The position numbers and the translations under genes were made by a program. Below are positions 23,601 to 33,845 of a DNA stretch of 64,000 nt, one piece after another. The stretch comes from Ascaphus truei (lineage: Eukaryota > Chordata > Amphibia > Anura > Ascaphidae): the NCBI GenBank assembly GCA_036426205.1, contig CM071568.1, positions 49,631,045 through 49,695,044 of the forward strand, given 5' to 3'. The stretch's first letter is position 1. Every line of letters begins with the position of its first letter. The notes below the pieces were generated by a model. It made no database searches and was not told the DNA's origin. It was given only the letters and a program-made list of their open reading frames with translations.

Positions 23601-23713
23601 TTTAGTGATATCAACCTCCAAGGACCAAAATCATTTAGATTTGTTGGTCTTAAGATTCTACAGGAAAACGGTTGTATTGCTTTCTATCAGTGAAACTACA
23701 TTGTAGTCTACTG

Positions 23714-23969
23714 CAGGGGTGCACAAACTTTTCAGTCTGCGCCCTCCTGCCTGCTTTCCCCCCCTGCTCGCGCCCCAACCCCCTTGCCTGCTTGCCGGTG
23801 TCTTCTGAACATCACAACGTCATTTGATGCCGCAATGCCAGAAGCCACCAGAGACCAGGTAAGGGAACATACAAAAGCCTCGCACGCGCTCCCCTGGCAT
23901 TTAATTAAAATTCTTTGGGGCAGCGCGAGGGGCCACTGTAAGGCCCCCCTCCCAGTTTATGTACCCCTT
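23714..23969. mobile_element. 256-bp hAT MITE with perfect 8-bp TSD
   Basis: Left end CAGGGGTGCACAAACTT, right end CAGTTTATGTACCCCTT; these are imperfect inverted repeats, with the last base changed. Exact 8-bp duplication GTCTACTG at 23706-23713 and 23970-23977. Interior is GC-rich. Related in type to the element at 16249. Confidence 0.88.
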
Positions 23970-23989
23970 GTCTACTGTAAGAGGCCAAT

Positions 23990-25111
23990 TTGTAGTGAAA
24001 AGAAGTGATAAAAGGCGCGAACAACTTAGTAAAAAGTGAAAATAATAATAATAATAAGTGTTTAAATGATGAAAATAATTAGATGATCCAAACACCCAGC
24101 TCAAAACCTCTCTGCTGGGACCTGTTTCACAGGTTCCAAGGTTTAGCAATTTCTCAAAACATCCAGGGGGAGCATATAGGGGAATAAGAGAACAAAATAC
24201 ACAAATGTAAGTGCAGACGTTTCTAAAACAAGTGTATTATATAGACTGTGTCTTGGCTCATATAGTTGCTCTACTCACAGGATTCTAGAGTTTATAAAGG
24301 CAGCTGGCAAATTGGGTTGCCACCCATTCAGGTACTGTGCACTGGACCCCCTATCGAATTCTCCGTCAGCAATGTTAGCATATAAAATGAGAAAGAAAGC
24401 TACATAGTGCGATCAAATTGGTAAACTTTATGTAATAAAAGAAGGGTAAAAAATGCGCACTTACAATGTGCCAATATAAAAAAAAGCATGTATCACACAA
24501 GGTGAATTGGAGGTGTCCCGAACAGCTCACCGCCTCCCTTAGGTTATTTGCTGGCTTCCACGGCTCTGATAGCTGGGCGAAACGCGTTGAGTGGACCAAT
24601 TTTGGGCTTGGAGGCGACCCGTAGCAAACCAACCCTGCAGCCGTGACGTCACAGATTCAGACGGGCGCACAGAGGGAAGCTCCGATTCGGGACACAGAGC
24701 CGTGGAAGCCAGCAAATAACCTAAGGGAGGCGGTGAGCTGTTCGGGACACCTCCAATTCACCTTGTGTGATACATGCTTTTTTTTATATTGGCACATTGT
24801 AAGTGCGCATATTTTACCCTTCTTTTATTACATAAAGTTTACCAATTTGATCGCACTATGTAGCTTTCTCTCTCATTTTATATGCTAACATTGCTGACGG
24901 AGAGTTCGATAGGGGGTCCAGTGCACAGTACCTGTATGGGTGGCAACCCAATTTGCCAGCTGCCTTTATAAACTCTAGAATCCTGTGAGTAGAGCAACTA
25001 TATGAGCCAAGACACAGTCTATATAATACACTTGTTTTAGAAACGTCTGCACTTAAATTTGTGTATTTTGTTCTCTTATTCCCCTATATGCTCCCCCTGG
25101 ATGTTTTGAGA
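23990..25111. mobile_element. 1.1-kb foldback element with about 410-bp arms
   Basis: The left arm (24153-24565) and right arm (24697-25110) are nearly exact reverse complements over about 410 bases, with about 130 bases of GC-rich loop (24566-24696) that contains GGGCGAAACGCGTTGAGTGG. The interval is bordered by a 17-base direct repeat, TACTGTAAGAGGCCAAT, at 23973-23989 and 25112-25128. This looks like a target duplication, although it is longer than for any DNA transposon I know. The section 23990-24152 has no partner on the right. Two mirror-image open frames in the arms (24375-24632 minus and 24643-24888 plus) are consequences of the palindrome. Confidence 0.88.
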
Positions 25112-25900
25112 TACTGTAAGAGGCCAATCATACTTAATCAGTGATTCGTTGAAAATGTAAATCCATGAGATGATATATCTGCTATATACAGTAGGAGCCA
25201 TACCCATCTCTCATGTATATTTGAATATGTCCATGTATTTGGGTAAATACATACACCTTCACCTCTCGAGTGCTCCATGATGTGGCTACCACCTCGTGTG
25301 GCACTCCAGGACGCAGATGACGTTACAGCTAAGTAATGGGCTTTTTGGTTGTTTTGTAGTCACTCTTGCAGAGTGCTGAATGTGACCTCACCGGAGAAGG
25401 AACGGAAGAGCTCTTCGTTGGAGTAATCAGTGATGTCACGATCACATGATCACAATGTGGCACTCTTGTCACTCAAAAGGATAATGGTATCCTTAGATTG
25501 TTTTGTAGTATTAGTGTTTCAGATTTACACAGTGAATTTTTTAGAGTGCCTTTGTTATTGTTGGATGCCCTCCTTTCCAGATGTCTGCAAAATACAAGAC
25601 TACCAGAGTATTGGATAATGTCGTGTATGATCACATTGGAAAATGAATAGTAAAAGTTATTCATGAAAACATTTTAATAAAATGATACGAGTACAATAAA
25701 TATATTACTGTCCCATGCCGTGTGTATTGTTTTTGAACCCATTATCTGCTTAAGGATCCTTCAGCGCATTGCAACACAATGCATTTCAGCCACGTGTGGC
25801 AGCTATGTTTCCCCTAACATAGCATAGATATGTAATTGTAAATGCAAACAAATTGCCCACAAAGTTATCCATGATATTGTACTTTCCCCTTCATTTCCAG

Positions 25901-26091
25901 GGAGAAACATTTTGGATGTCGCAACTCAGGACACATATGAACTGCTTGTTAACGTATCAGACTCAGCATTGAATGCATTCAGCAGTACCACAAAGGTGTA
26001 CATCACAGTACAGGAGAACATTTGGCGGGCACCCCAACCTGTGACTATTTCAGAGAACTCCACCGCAAGTCATCCCATGAAAATCACTGAG
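25901..26091 (+). CDS. CDH17: CDH17 coding exon 6: second half of EC2, EC2/EC3 linker
   Basis: The exon is 191 bases, phase 1 in and phase 0 out (acceptor TTCATTTCCAG, donor GAG|GTACTG). It encodes YELLVNVSDSALN, then SSTTKVYITVQENIWRAP, and ISENSTASHPMKITE at its end. The EC2/EC3 border reads QENIWRAPQP in place of the usual DxNDN linker. The same ENIW(K/R)AP wording is present in mammalian CDH17, where this linker lacks bound calcium. NVS and NST are N-glycosylation sequons. Confidence 0.96.
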
Positions 26092-28014
26092 GTACTGTCT
26101 TCTGTATGGCCCTGTGTCCTAATGATAATACCGATTACGTATATATCAAAGTGTCTGAGCTGCAAAATTGGGGGGAAACTGGGGTATCAAAGTAAAAAAA
26201 ATATCCATTGCTTTCACTGGAATCATCTTTATGGATACACATGACAGGTTCATTACCAGTCTTCCAGCTGTGAAACTGGGATAATGCTGTTGGAAAAAAA
26301 TATTCCATTGTCTTTAAGTGGATTCATTTTTTTCCAGCTGGTAATCCTTGATGAAATAAATGACCTCCAAAGTGCTGGGTGTTTATACTCCATGGTATAT
26401 TTTCTTTATAAATGTATACATAACATGAAATGAGCATATTTACTAAAGAAACGAAAACATTAATGGAAATCATTTGAATATTTTAGTATAAAGCAATGCC
26501 TACTCTGTATGGTGCATTTAAGGTCAGTTGTGTAGCAGTGCACCAACGTGTGATACTAATACATATCTATACTGTTGCATGTGTCGTGACATTGGTCAGT
26601 CTACAGTATTTCAGGTTGCCCCAATCTATTGGACCCATCAATGATAAATGGTCTGAATGTGCTAAAATGTAATTGACAGTCCTACTCGGATAACAGTTCG
26701 TTTTAATGCAATGGCTTCATTTAAATTCTACTACTTGAACATATTGTACATAATGTATCAATGAAAGAAAAGTCATCACATGTAGCCAACAATGTAACAC
26801 ACCAGGCAAGTAATATTTTGGTATTTGCGAGCACCGTTTGTAAAATGATCTACGCAATGGAAATTTTAACCAGACGCTGTGTCTTCCAAGAGCCAAGACA
26901 GACTGTAAGACTCACTCTGTTTCGAGTTTTTTGAGAAGTCCAGTTGTTTAAGGTACAACAGCATTGTTTGGCAATGTAGTTCTTGTGAGAACTTTGTATT
27001 TTAGGATATTTGTCTTCTCTAGGGTATGTCAAGCAAATTGCATAAGCCTTGCAATGAGATCTAGCAAAAAATGTAAATCGATTCCCTTCAGATAGAGAGA
27101 TCAAGTAAGGATGTTCCTACTGTATGGGTGTGCTGCAAATGTTCCCAAATGATCAGATTCACTGAGTCAGATTGTGTGTACTGCTCTTCATTTCCATAAA
27201 CATGCTGTGACAACTTGGGCAAAAAGTTAGTCATTGAAATATTTTTTTTTTGTTTCCAATTTTTTATTGATTTTTTTTCACAAGGTTGAAAATATACATC
27301 AAAGCCTTCCACTGTAATTTATCAGTACTACGTCGGATTACAACGCACACTTAATCTTAGCTAGTGGGACGGCATAACAACTTCCGTGACTACTCTTTTG
27401 ACCTTGTTTTTTGTGAAGGTGTTACTAACTCTCCCGTCCGGGAGGGTGGACCTATCAAGAGAGTCAACAACCAAACCCCGTTGATGTCCTAAAAGTGGAT
27501 AGAGAGAGAAGAAAAGGGGGGGAGAGAGAGAAAAAAGGGGGGAGGAGGGGCAGGGGGAAGATGAGGGATGGGAGCGAGGGATATAGGAAGTGTCGGGGAC
27601 CCCATTCCATCTCCCACCGGCGACCCGACACCTGAATCCTTGCTCCGCGTAGAGGGGCGTGGTGGAGAGCGGATCCCGGACTGGATCTGGTTGGCCCCTG
27701 ATATGTTTAATTGTATGGCCACATTCCCCATACTTTATTGAAAATCTCAACTTTTTGATTTAAACGTGCAGACAGGAGCTCCATCAACCTGACTTCTTTC
27801 ATCATGCGCAGTACCATCTGTTTGCTGGGGGGTAATCAAATACTTTTTGATTATTTTATTTCATGTTTGGTGCTTTGTGCAGTTATATGCCAATATGAGG
27901 CTGCGGTGTCTCATAACAAGTATTATAGTCTCATGCTTTAAGGTCTAAGAAGTGTGTAGCATGGCACAGGGTTTCATGTGTTATGTGATCGAGACGTTTA
28001 AATACTCAATCCTT

Positions 28015-28875
28015 TGGGACCTATGCTAAAAGCGTCGATAAGCCACTTATCAAGCACTTATCGGCCAAAATGCCTACTGCTATTCAGTAAGCCTTGATTA
28101 GTGGGGACCACCTGAGGACTCACAGACACCCGCAGGGATGACCTGAGGGCCCCCCGACACCCACGGGGACCACCTGAGGACACCCAGACAACCGCAGGGA
28201 CCACCAAAGGCCCCCGGACACCCGCTGTCTCTGGTATCAATCATGTGGGGGTGGAGGAGGTGAGTATTAGTGTTGTGCTTTTATTTTGTGTGTTTATTGT
28301 GGGTAGCAGCTGTTTTAATATAAAATGTAATAGTAGTGGAGATGAGCAATGGGTGTCCGGAGCAGAACCGCGTTGATTTGAGGTCTGGGGTCCCCCTGCT
28401 TCCCGAGATACAGTCCCCGTTATGGGGTTCTGGTTTCTCCTATGCATTTAAATGTCCCACATCACTTGAGCGTGGAAATAAAATGCATAGGAGATACCGG
28501 CACCCCATAACGGGGCCTGTATCTCGGGAAGCAGGGGGTCCCCCGGACCTCAAATCAATGTGGTTCTGCTCCGGACACCCCCTGCTCATCTCCACTAGTA
28601 TTACATTGTTTATTAAAAAACATTAATTTCAGGTGAGATTTGCGCAGGGAGAGGCGGTTCTCTCTGAGCAGCTCTCTGCAGCTGAAAGGAATCGCCAGGG
28701 AAGGGCTTTTCATAGAGGCGATCTTCACATCGCTGGCTACTCGCCCATTCTGGGAATTTTGCTATCACAGGTAATTGAGGCTTTCTGAGTACTGTGATAG
28801 CAATGCTAAAAAAACTGGTAAATTAAATGGCCCGACGATTTTTATTATAAACGGCTATAGCATAGGCCCCTATAT
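28015..28875. mobile_element. TIR element of about 860 bp with a nested foldback
   Basis: The left end, GGACCTATGCTAAAAGCGTC (about 28017-28036), and the right end, GGCTATAGCATAGGCCCC (about 28851-28868), are imperfect inverted repeats. The blocks just inside also pair partly (GATAAGCCACTTATC is itself palindromic). Target duplication not identified. A second palindromic element at 28324-28607 lies inside it. Confidence 0.55.
28324..28607. mobile_element. 284-bp foldback element
   Basis: The left arm (28324-28451) and right arm (28479-28607) pair along their length. Examples: AATGTAATA with TATTACATT, GTCCGGAGCAGAAC with GTTCTGCTCCGGAC, and CTGCTTCCCGAGATACAG with CTGTATCTCGGGAAGCAG. The loop is about 27 bases. 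Part of the arm (GAAGCAGGGGGTCCCCGGAG) also appears singly near 22448-22468, indicating another copy there. Confidence 0.88.
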
Positions 28876-30804
28876 GTTTGATTGCAGTCTGATGCACTAA
28901 CAGCATTGTGCCTATGGAAAAGTCAGACCAAGGCTGTTGTCACAGACTGGAGATGCAAGAGAATTACTCGATCTCTGTAACTTTTTCAAAATGTTGATAA
29001 AGTTTGCAAAGGGCTCACATTAAAATAAAAATGTAAATGAAAGACACTAGCCCCAGTGATAACATCTCTGATATTACATGTACTTTCTAACCTCTCTCCA
29101 CTAACTCTTTCATGTGGGAAGCACCAGAATTGTGCTGCCTATTTCCTACCTTAGAGGGGTCTGCATGAATGCTTCTGAAGTGGAATTGTAAAGCCCTGAA
29201 ATGAAATGCACTACTTAAATAAAAGGGCCCGGTTTCCTAAACAGCGCAAAGCGTTAACACTTCTTTATTGGCCATTCCATTGAATGTTGTTATTAACTGA
29301 AGTAGCTGTTGTTTGGCAAGGTCTTCTTAGTTCCCAGTCCATTGTCTAACTGTGATTAACTGGTGTAATCACAGCGCATGTTATATTATATATCATCTGC
29401 AAACCACTAACAAACAGTGACACAACTAATTAATGGTATCAGAGTTTTAGAAATAAAACAAGACATAAACCTTATTTTCCTGAAGTGTTTTATTTATCCA
29501 ATGTCAGTAAATGATTAATACTTTATTTGGCCCATTTAGTCATGAAAGCAACCCGCTTTATAAAAGCAAACAGAGCTCAAGAACCACCATGTGTAAACTT
29601 GGGCACGTCACTTCCTCTCCCTGTGGTTCCTATTCAAAATGCTGTTAATCTGCTTCTCATGCAAGGGAAAGCTCTGAGCTTCAGTCAAACCCATGTTCTT
29701 CAAGGTGTTTTCACTGGAAAAGTGACTTCACCACATATTGAATATGGACCTGTGTCTCCGATTCCAGGGCCCCTATTCAGCATGGTGTGATGCTGCTTCC
29801 TGGTGCTGGAGAAACGTTCAGCTCCATACAGATTATTGGGAGTAAAAGTCTTCTCCAGCATTGTGAAGAAGGGGCTTCACAGTACTGTAGATTGAATAAG
29901 GATCTAAGACTATATTGTATGCTTTGTATGTAGGGGTCCACAGTATTAATATTATTCAGCCTGTACAAATACAAGGGCTGCAAGAATATTCAATATAACC
30001 AATTTGCTAATGTTACATTTATATGTAATTCTCCTAACCCAGCTCTGAAGGATGTCACATGAGGTTAGTTATGTACAATGGCAGTGCTCAGTGTCTCAGG
30101 CTAGGTGCAGGCTGGGGGTGGATGATAGCATGGGAAAAAGTTGGGCGACCGGAACTTTTCGTAAAATAAAAAGGTGCTTTATTGACAGCCATCTAAAACA
30201 CTTCACATGTATTGACATACATTACGGTACATTATCTCAAGCACTAATACTCTGCACTTCAACCCCGGGTAGTTCTCACTCCTGTTCAGGGAAGGTGCAT
30301 GACTTACTGTAAGTACCCATTGAAAAGGTACCCAGTACCTTAAGTACCCAGCTTGCAGGGAGGTTAGGATGTTATGAGAACATACTGGATGGGCAGGTTC
30401 AATGTGAGCGCAGGCTGAAGTATCTGCAACCCTATGAGACTAGGATAATTGGCATCTCTCTCCCACAAACTTATTTTTCCTGCTCCTTTAATAGGCACTA
30501 GCTTAGAAGGAGCATGTTACTAAGGGGAAAACAATAAAGGATGACAGGACACCTCTCAAGACATAATACCAAACACATAAACCTATTTACAGGACTGACA
30601 TTGAGAACCCCAGTCAAGAACTCTGAGGAACCTGCTTCTAGAAAACAAGGGGTGGCTATATATATCCTTACATTGACATCATACATCCCATGATGGGGAG
30701 GGGAGTAACCTGAGTGAGCCCACAAAGTTAACCCCAAAAAGGCAATCAACCCTTCACATAAACTAGTAGTCCCCCAAGAGGGGGCTACATATATAAATAT
30801 CACT

Positions 30805-30900
30805 TGTGAGCACATTCAGATGTCTTAGACAGGTCTGCAACCCTACCTTTCACCATTATCACCTAGCATACAGTGCTTCCAGTGGACACCTTTTGTATCT
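30805..30900 (+). repeat. octamer/STAF repeat family, truncated copy
   Basis: Retains CTTAGACAGGTCTGCAACCC, ACCATTATCACC and TAGCATACAGTGCTTCCAG, and then diverges before the STAF/octamer block. Confidence 0.65.
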
Positions 30901-31124
30901 GCCAGACTTGGTGGGGTCTGCCCAGCGGGTGGCAATGAGTTAGCTGGGGGAGATACAGGTCATAGGTGCTTCTCCAATTGGCTCAATCATATTTCCCGCT
31001 CACCCGGATTTTCGAGCAGGTTTGGCACACCTCTTCTGACGTCAGCCCAGTGACGAGCCCCTGTTTCTATTGGCTGGCGGGGAGGAATTCCCACGCTCTG
31101 ATTGGTCGCCATGACAGATGCAAA

Positions 31125-31375
31125 GCCAGTCAAACCACTCACAGATAGTTGTCTGTGACTGGTTTGACTGGCTTTGCAACTAATCCCATGCTGTGCTTAA
31201 AAGCTTTGTGAACAGCAGAGCATTAGCTTATACGGGTTTAATGTAAAAATGGATTTCAGGCAAAAGGTGACACATTGTGTGCTCATTTGCCTGTAATTTC
31301 CCATAATCCCTTGCTGCAGAGGAAGCACTGTATGCTAGATGATAATGGTGAAAGGCAGGGTTGCAGACCTCTTTA
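31125..31375 (-). repeat. octamer/STAF repeat family, minus-strand copy
   Basis: Reverse complement of the family: AACAGCAGAGCATTAGC, AAAGGTGACACATTGTGTG, CTCATTTGCCTG (octamer with one change), ATTTCCCATAATCCC, AGCACTGTATGCTAG, and GGTTGCAGACCT. With the plus copy at 31470-31765 it forms an inverted pair about 95 bases apart. Confidence 0.75.
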
Positions 31376-31469
31376 TTGGCTATATGCTAACGGTGGAGGT
31401 TTTTTGTCACCTTTTTCACCCCCCATAACTTAAAATGTGAATATATATATAGCCAATAAAGAATATCAC

Positions 31470-31765
31470 TTGTGAGCACGTTCACATGTCTCAGACAGGT
31501 CTGCACCCCTGCCTTTCAACCATTATCACCTAGCATACAGTGCTCCCACTGCAGCAAAGGAATTCTGGGAAATGACATGCAAATGAGCACACAATGTGTC
31601 ACCTTTTGCCTGGAATATCCATACACATGGAGCCCATTTAAGCAGATGCATTGCTGTTCACACAGCTTTGAAGCACAGCATGGGACTAGCAAAGCAAGTA
31701 CAAACCACTCACAGACATGTTTCAGCCTTGATGGGTATCATCAGTGTGAGGTTGGTTTATACTTG
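31470..31765 (+). repeat. octamer/STAF repeat family, plus-strand copy
   Basis: Full block order: CATGTCTCAGACAGGTC, ACCTAGCATACAGTGC, CACTGCAGCAAAGG, ATTCTGGGAA (31562-31571), ATGCAAAT (31577-31584), GTGTCACCTTTTGCC, CAGCTTTGAAGCACAGCATG, CACTCACAGACATGTTTCAG and GGGTATCATCAGTGTG. Two open frames here are chance products. Confidence 0.78.
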
Positions 31766-32151
31766 CCTTGCTGTATTTGTGATTAAATACATTGTCACGT
31801 TTCTATCTTTAATCTAGTATTGCTTTCTGTGATTGTGCTGTATACTGTGCTGTATATGCATTGGTTTGGATTGATTATGCGCTTATGACAAACAGACACA
31901 ACTATTTGAACTTTTTAATTGCTTTAACACTTTTTTTGTACAACATGGGTCACCTGTTCTTCTCTTTCGGCCCTTCCCACTTGATGGGAGGGGGTATAAA
32001 ATATTTGCTTTGTGCACTTGTTAAGTTATCTTGACAACGATTCCAATGGGAACCGAAACATTGATCACCACATATTAAATATTTCTTAAGTGTAAGTCCC
32101 ATGAGTGCCGGACTATTTGACCTTTTTCTATATGCTCAATCTCTCACTATC

Positions 32152-32363
32152 TGTATTAGGTGATACCTTTTTTGGACTACAATTTATGTCATTGAACAAC
32201 TTTCGGGTTCTCCTCTCTTCTTCCAGGTCAAGCCTCTGTAACAAAGGATCTATGGATAAATTCTTGTGTTACAGTATTGCTTGACCTGAGAAGAGAGGAG
32301 AACTCTCGAAAGTTTGTCCTATGACAAATTGTAGTCCACATAAAAAAGGTATCACCTAATACT
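32152..32363. mobile_element. inverted repeat with about 82-bp arms
   Basis: The left arm 32152-32233 and right arm 32279-32363 pair along their length: TGTATTAGGTGATACC with GGTATCACCTAATACT, GGACTACAATTT with AAATTGTAGTCC, and TTCTCCTCTCTTC with GAAGAGAGGAGAA. The loop is about 45 bases. The preceding CCAATGGGAACCGAAACATTG (near 32042-32063) is the dialogue-like sequence seen at the ends of many Penelope-type and foldback repeats. Confidence 0.85.
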
Positions 32364-32447
32364 GAAGAACTCATTTTTGCACTATCGCAACTGGACACAC
32401 GGCTATGGGTCGGCGTAGCAGTTTAGAGAGATATATAGATAGTATCG

Positions 32448-32587
32448 CTAGAGAGAGAGAGAGAGAGCGAGGAGAGGGAGGAGGAGAGAGAGAGAGAGAA
32501 GAGGGAGTGAGAGAGATTTATTTAGTGGGGTGGTGTGTAGGTGTGTGTGTTTGTGTGTGTGGTGGTGTGGTGTCGTGTGTGTGTGTG

Positions 32588-32630
<43 letters not shown>

Positions 32631-32632
32631 TA
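32448..32632 (+). repeat. GA-rich then GT-rich microsatellite
   Basis: (GA)n with GGAGAGG interruptions to about 32515, then GGTGTGTGTG and a pure (GT)n run to 32628. It stops about 33 bases before the exon 7 acceptor, so the pyrimidine tract of that acceptor (TTCTCTTTCTTGCACATTAG) is directly beside it. Confidence 0.93.
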
Positions 32633-32665
32633 GTATCATCATACATTCTCTTTCTTGCACATTAG

Positions 32666-32797
32666 GTTAGATGGAATGATCATGGTGCCATTTATGAACT
32701 ACACCAAAAAGAAAAGCTTTTGCGGTTCCCTTTTTTCATTGATCAAAACGGAGATATTTATGTGACTGAATCACTGGATAGAGAAGAGAAGGCGCAG
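32666..32797 (+). CDS. CDH17: CDH17 coding exon 7: EC3 first part with LDREE motif
   Basis: The exon has 44 codons, phase 0 at both ends (acceptor TTGCACATTAG, donor CAG|GTAAGA). It encodes VRWNDHGAIYELHQKEKLLR, then FPFFIDQNGDIYVTESLDRE and EKAQ. VRWND, EKLxRFPF and DIYVT(E/Q)xLDREEK are close to mammalian CDH17. It is the EC3 counterpart of exon 3, with the same phases and the same LDRE position. Confidence 0.97.
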
Positions 32798-33324
32798 GTA
32801 AGAGAATATGAGAAATGACTTGACTTTTAAAAAAATGTTGTGCAGCTGGATTGTTTTTCAAAATTTCTCTTCATGTTTATTTATTTTTAAACAAAAAAGG
32901 AAGTCAGGCACCACACCAATGTAAATCCCAAAATGCAGGCCTTCCATGGCAAGTTGTTGAATCCCTTTCTCTTTCATTCTAATGGAGGAAATGTCTCTAA
33001 CTTATGAAATCTCGAAGGGCTGTTTTATATACTGCCAATAAAGGGTAACCGCATGCAGTCAATGAAAGACACATTAAGGAAATAGAAAAACGCAAATCCT
33101 GTTAAAAAATTGTACACTTTTGTGCAGAATCGTTCTGTGCATGTCTCCTGAACATACAGTAGCCAAAAACAAGACTGCTATCTCCATGTATCCTTCCTGC
33201 TAATATATTGTCTAAACAATTATTAATCATGAAATAAGAAAGGGCAATGAGATACGATTGCAGGGCTTTATGCAATACTGATCTGCATTGCTGTGTTTTT
33301 GTAAAAAGCACTCACCTGCTCACT

Positions 33325-33684
33325 TATGGCCTCGTCCAGAGTGAAGCTGAGCGCGCTTGCGCGCTCATGCGACACACGATCAAACACATGATCACAATGA
33401 GACTATCCAGCGTGTGCGCGCGTGTGCGCGCGTGAGCGCTGTGCGCTCAGCTGTTTGCAGAAACAAATAAATTTGATGCTGGCGTGTCACGTGAGCGGTT
33501 CGTCCAATAAGGGCAAACCAGCTCCGTGACATCACAGCCGTGCCCCCCGACACGTCTCCCCTCCCCTCTCCCCCTGTGCAACTGCAAATTTCAACTGGCC
33601 AGAAATTACCCCTGCTTATTCTGTGCCTGACGTCATGGTGCTCGAGCAAAAGCACGCTCGCTCTCAGCCTGGCCGCGCTTAAGG
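33325..33684. mobile_element. TIR element, GC-rich, about 360 bp
   Basis: Left end GGCCTCGTCCAGAGTGAAGC and right end CTCTCAGCCTGGCCGCGCTT pair imperfectly as inverted repeats. The interior has CpG-rich GCGCGC runs, including a self-complementary GCGCGCTTGCGCGC at about 33352. A similar GC-rich type of end (GCACGGCCTTACACTC) is seen near 46765. Family not identified. Confidence 0.5.
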
Positions 33685-33845
33685 CAGGGTTGCTCTACTC
33701 TAGTCCTCAAAACCCGCCCAACAGGTCAGGTTTTGAGTATCTCCCAGTGGGTCAGTGGAAAATTGAGCCACCTGTGCTGAAGTTGGGAGATTCTCAAAAC
33801 CTGACCTGTTGCAGCATTTTGAGGACACGGAGTTGAGCACCACTG
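33685..33845. mobile_element. 161-bp palindromic MITE, same family as 256-429
   Basis: Starts CAGGGTTGCTCTACTCTAGT and ends GTTGAGCACCACTG. The inner arms AACAGGTCAGGTTTTGAG and CTCAAAACCTGACCTGTTG are near-perfect reverse complements. It abuts the end of the preceding TIR element. The target duplication is not clear. Confidence 0.78.

Larger units (their letters stand above)
17822..25900. other. CDH17 intron 5 (8.1 kb)
   Basis: Holds a TTAA-flanked TIR element, a SINE, a G-homopolymer, a hAT element and a large foldback. The intervals 18643-20092, 20667-23705 and 25129-25900 have no exon I can support. At 22190-22240 the string GACTCCTGACGAAGC...GTGAAACGC is a signature found in many amphibian repeats, so part of 22100-22450 is probably another unnamed transposon. 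A 140-codon open frame at 23271-23693 resembles nothing I know and is AT-rich. Confidence 0.75.
26092..32665. other. CDH17 intron 6 (6.6 kb)
   Basis: Holds a large TIR element with a nested foldback, three copies of the octamer/STAF repeat, an inverted repeat and a GA/GT microsatellite. 26150-26330 (a stretch with two TTCCAGCTG blocks) and 27240-27740 (T-rich then GGGGAGAG-rich, resembling an L1/Tx1-like 3' region) are probably repeats I cannot name. 28876-30800 shows nothing recognisable. Confidence 0.7.

Noticed and set aside
23271..23693. 140-codon plus-strand open frame with Cys and hydrophobic residues, considered as a small membrane protein
   Set aside because: AT-rich, no recognisable family, no splice or promoter context, sits among transposons; chance frame more likely.
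24375..24888. Two near-identical proteins on opposite strands (EPWKPANNLREAV pattern)
   Set aside because: They are the two arms of a foldback element; the mirror image explains the identity.
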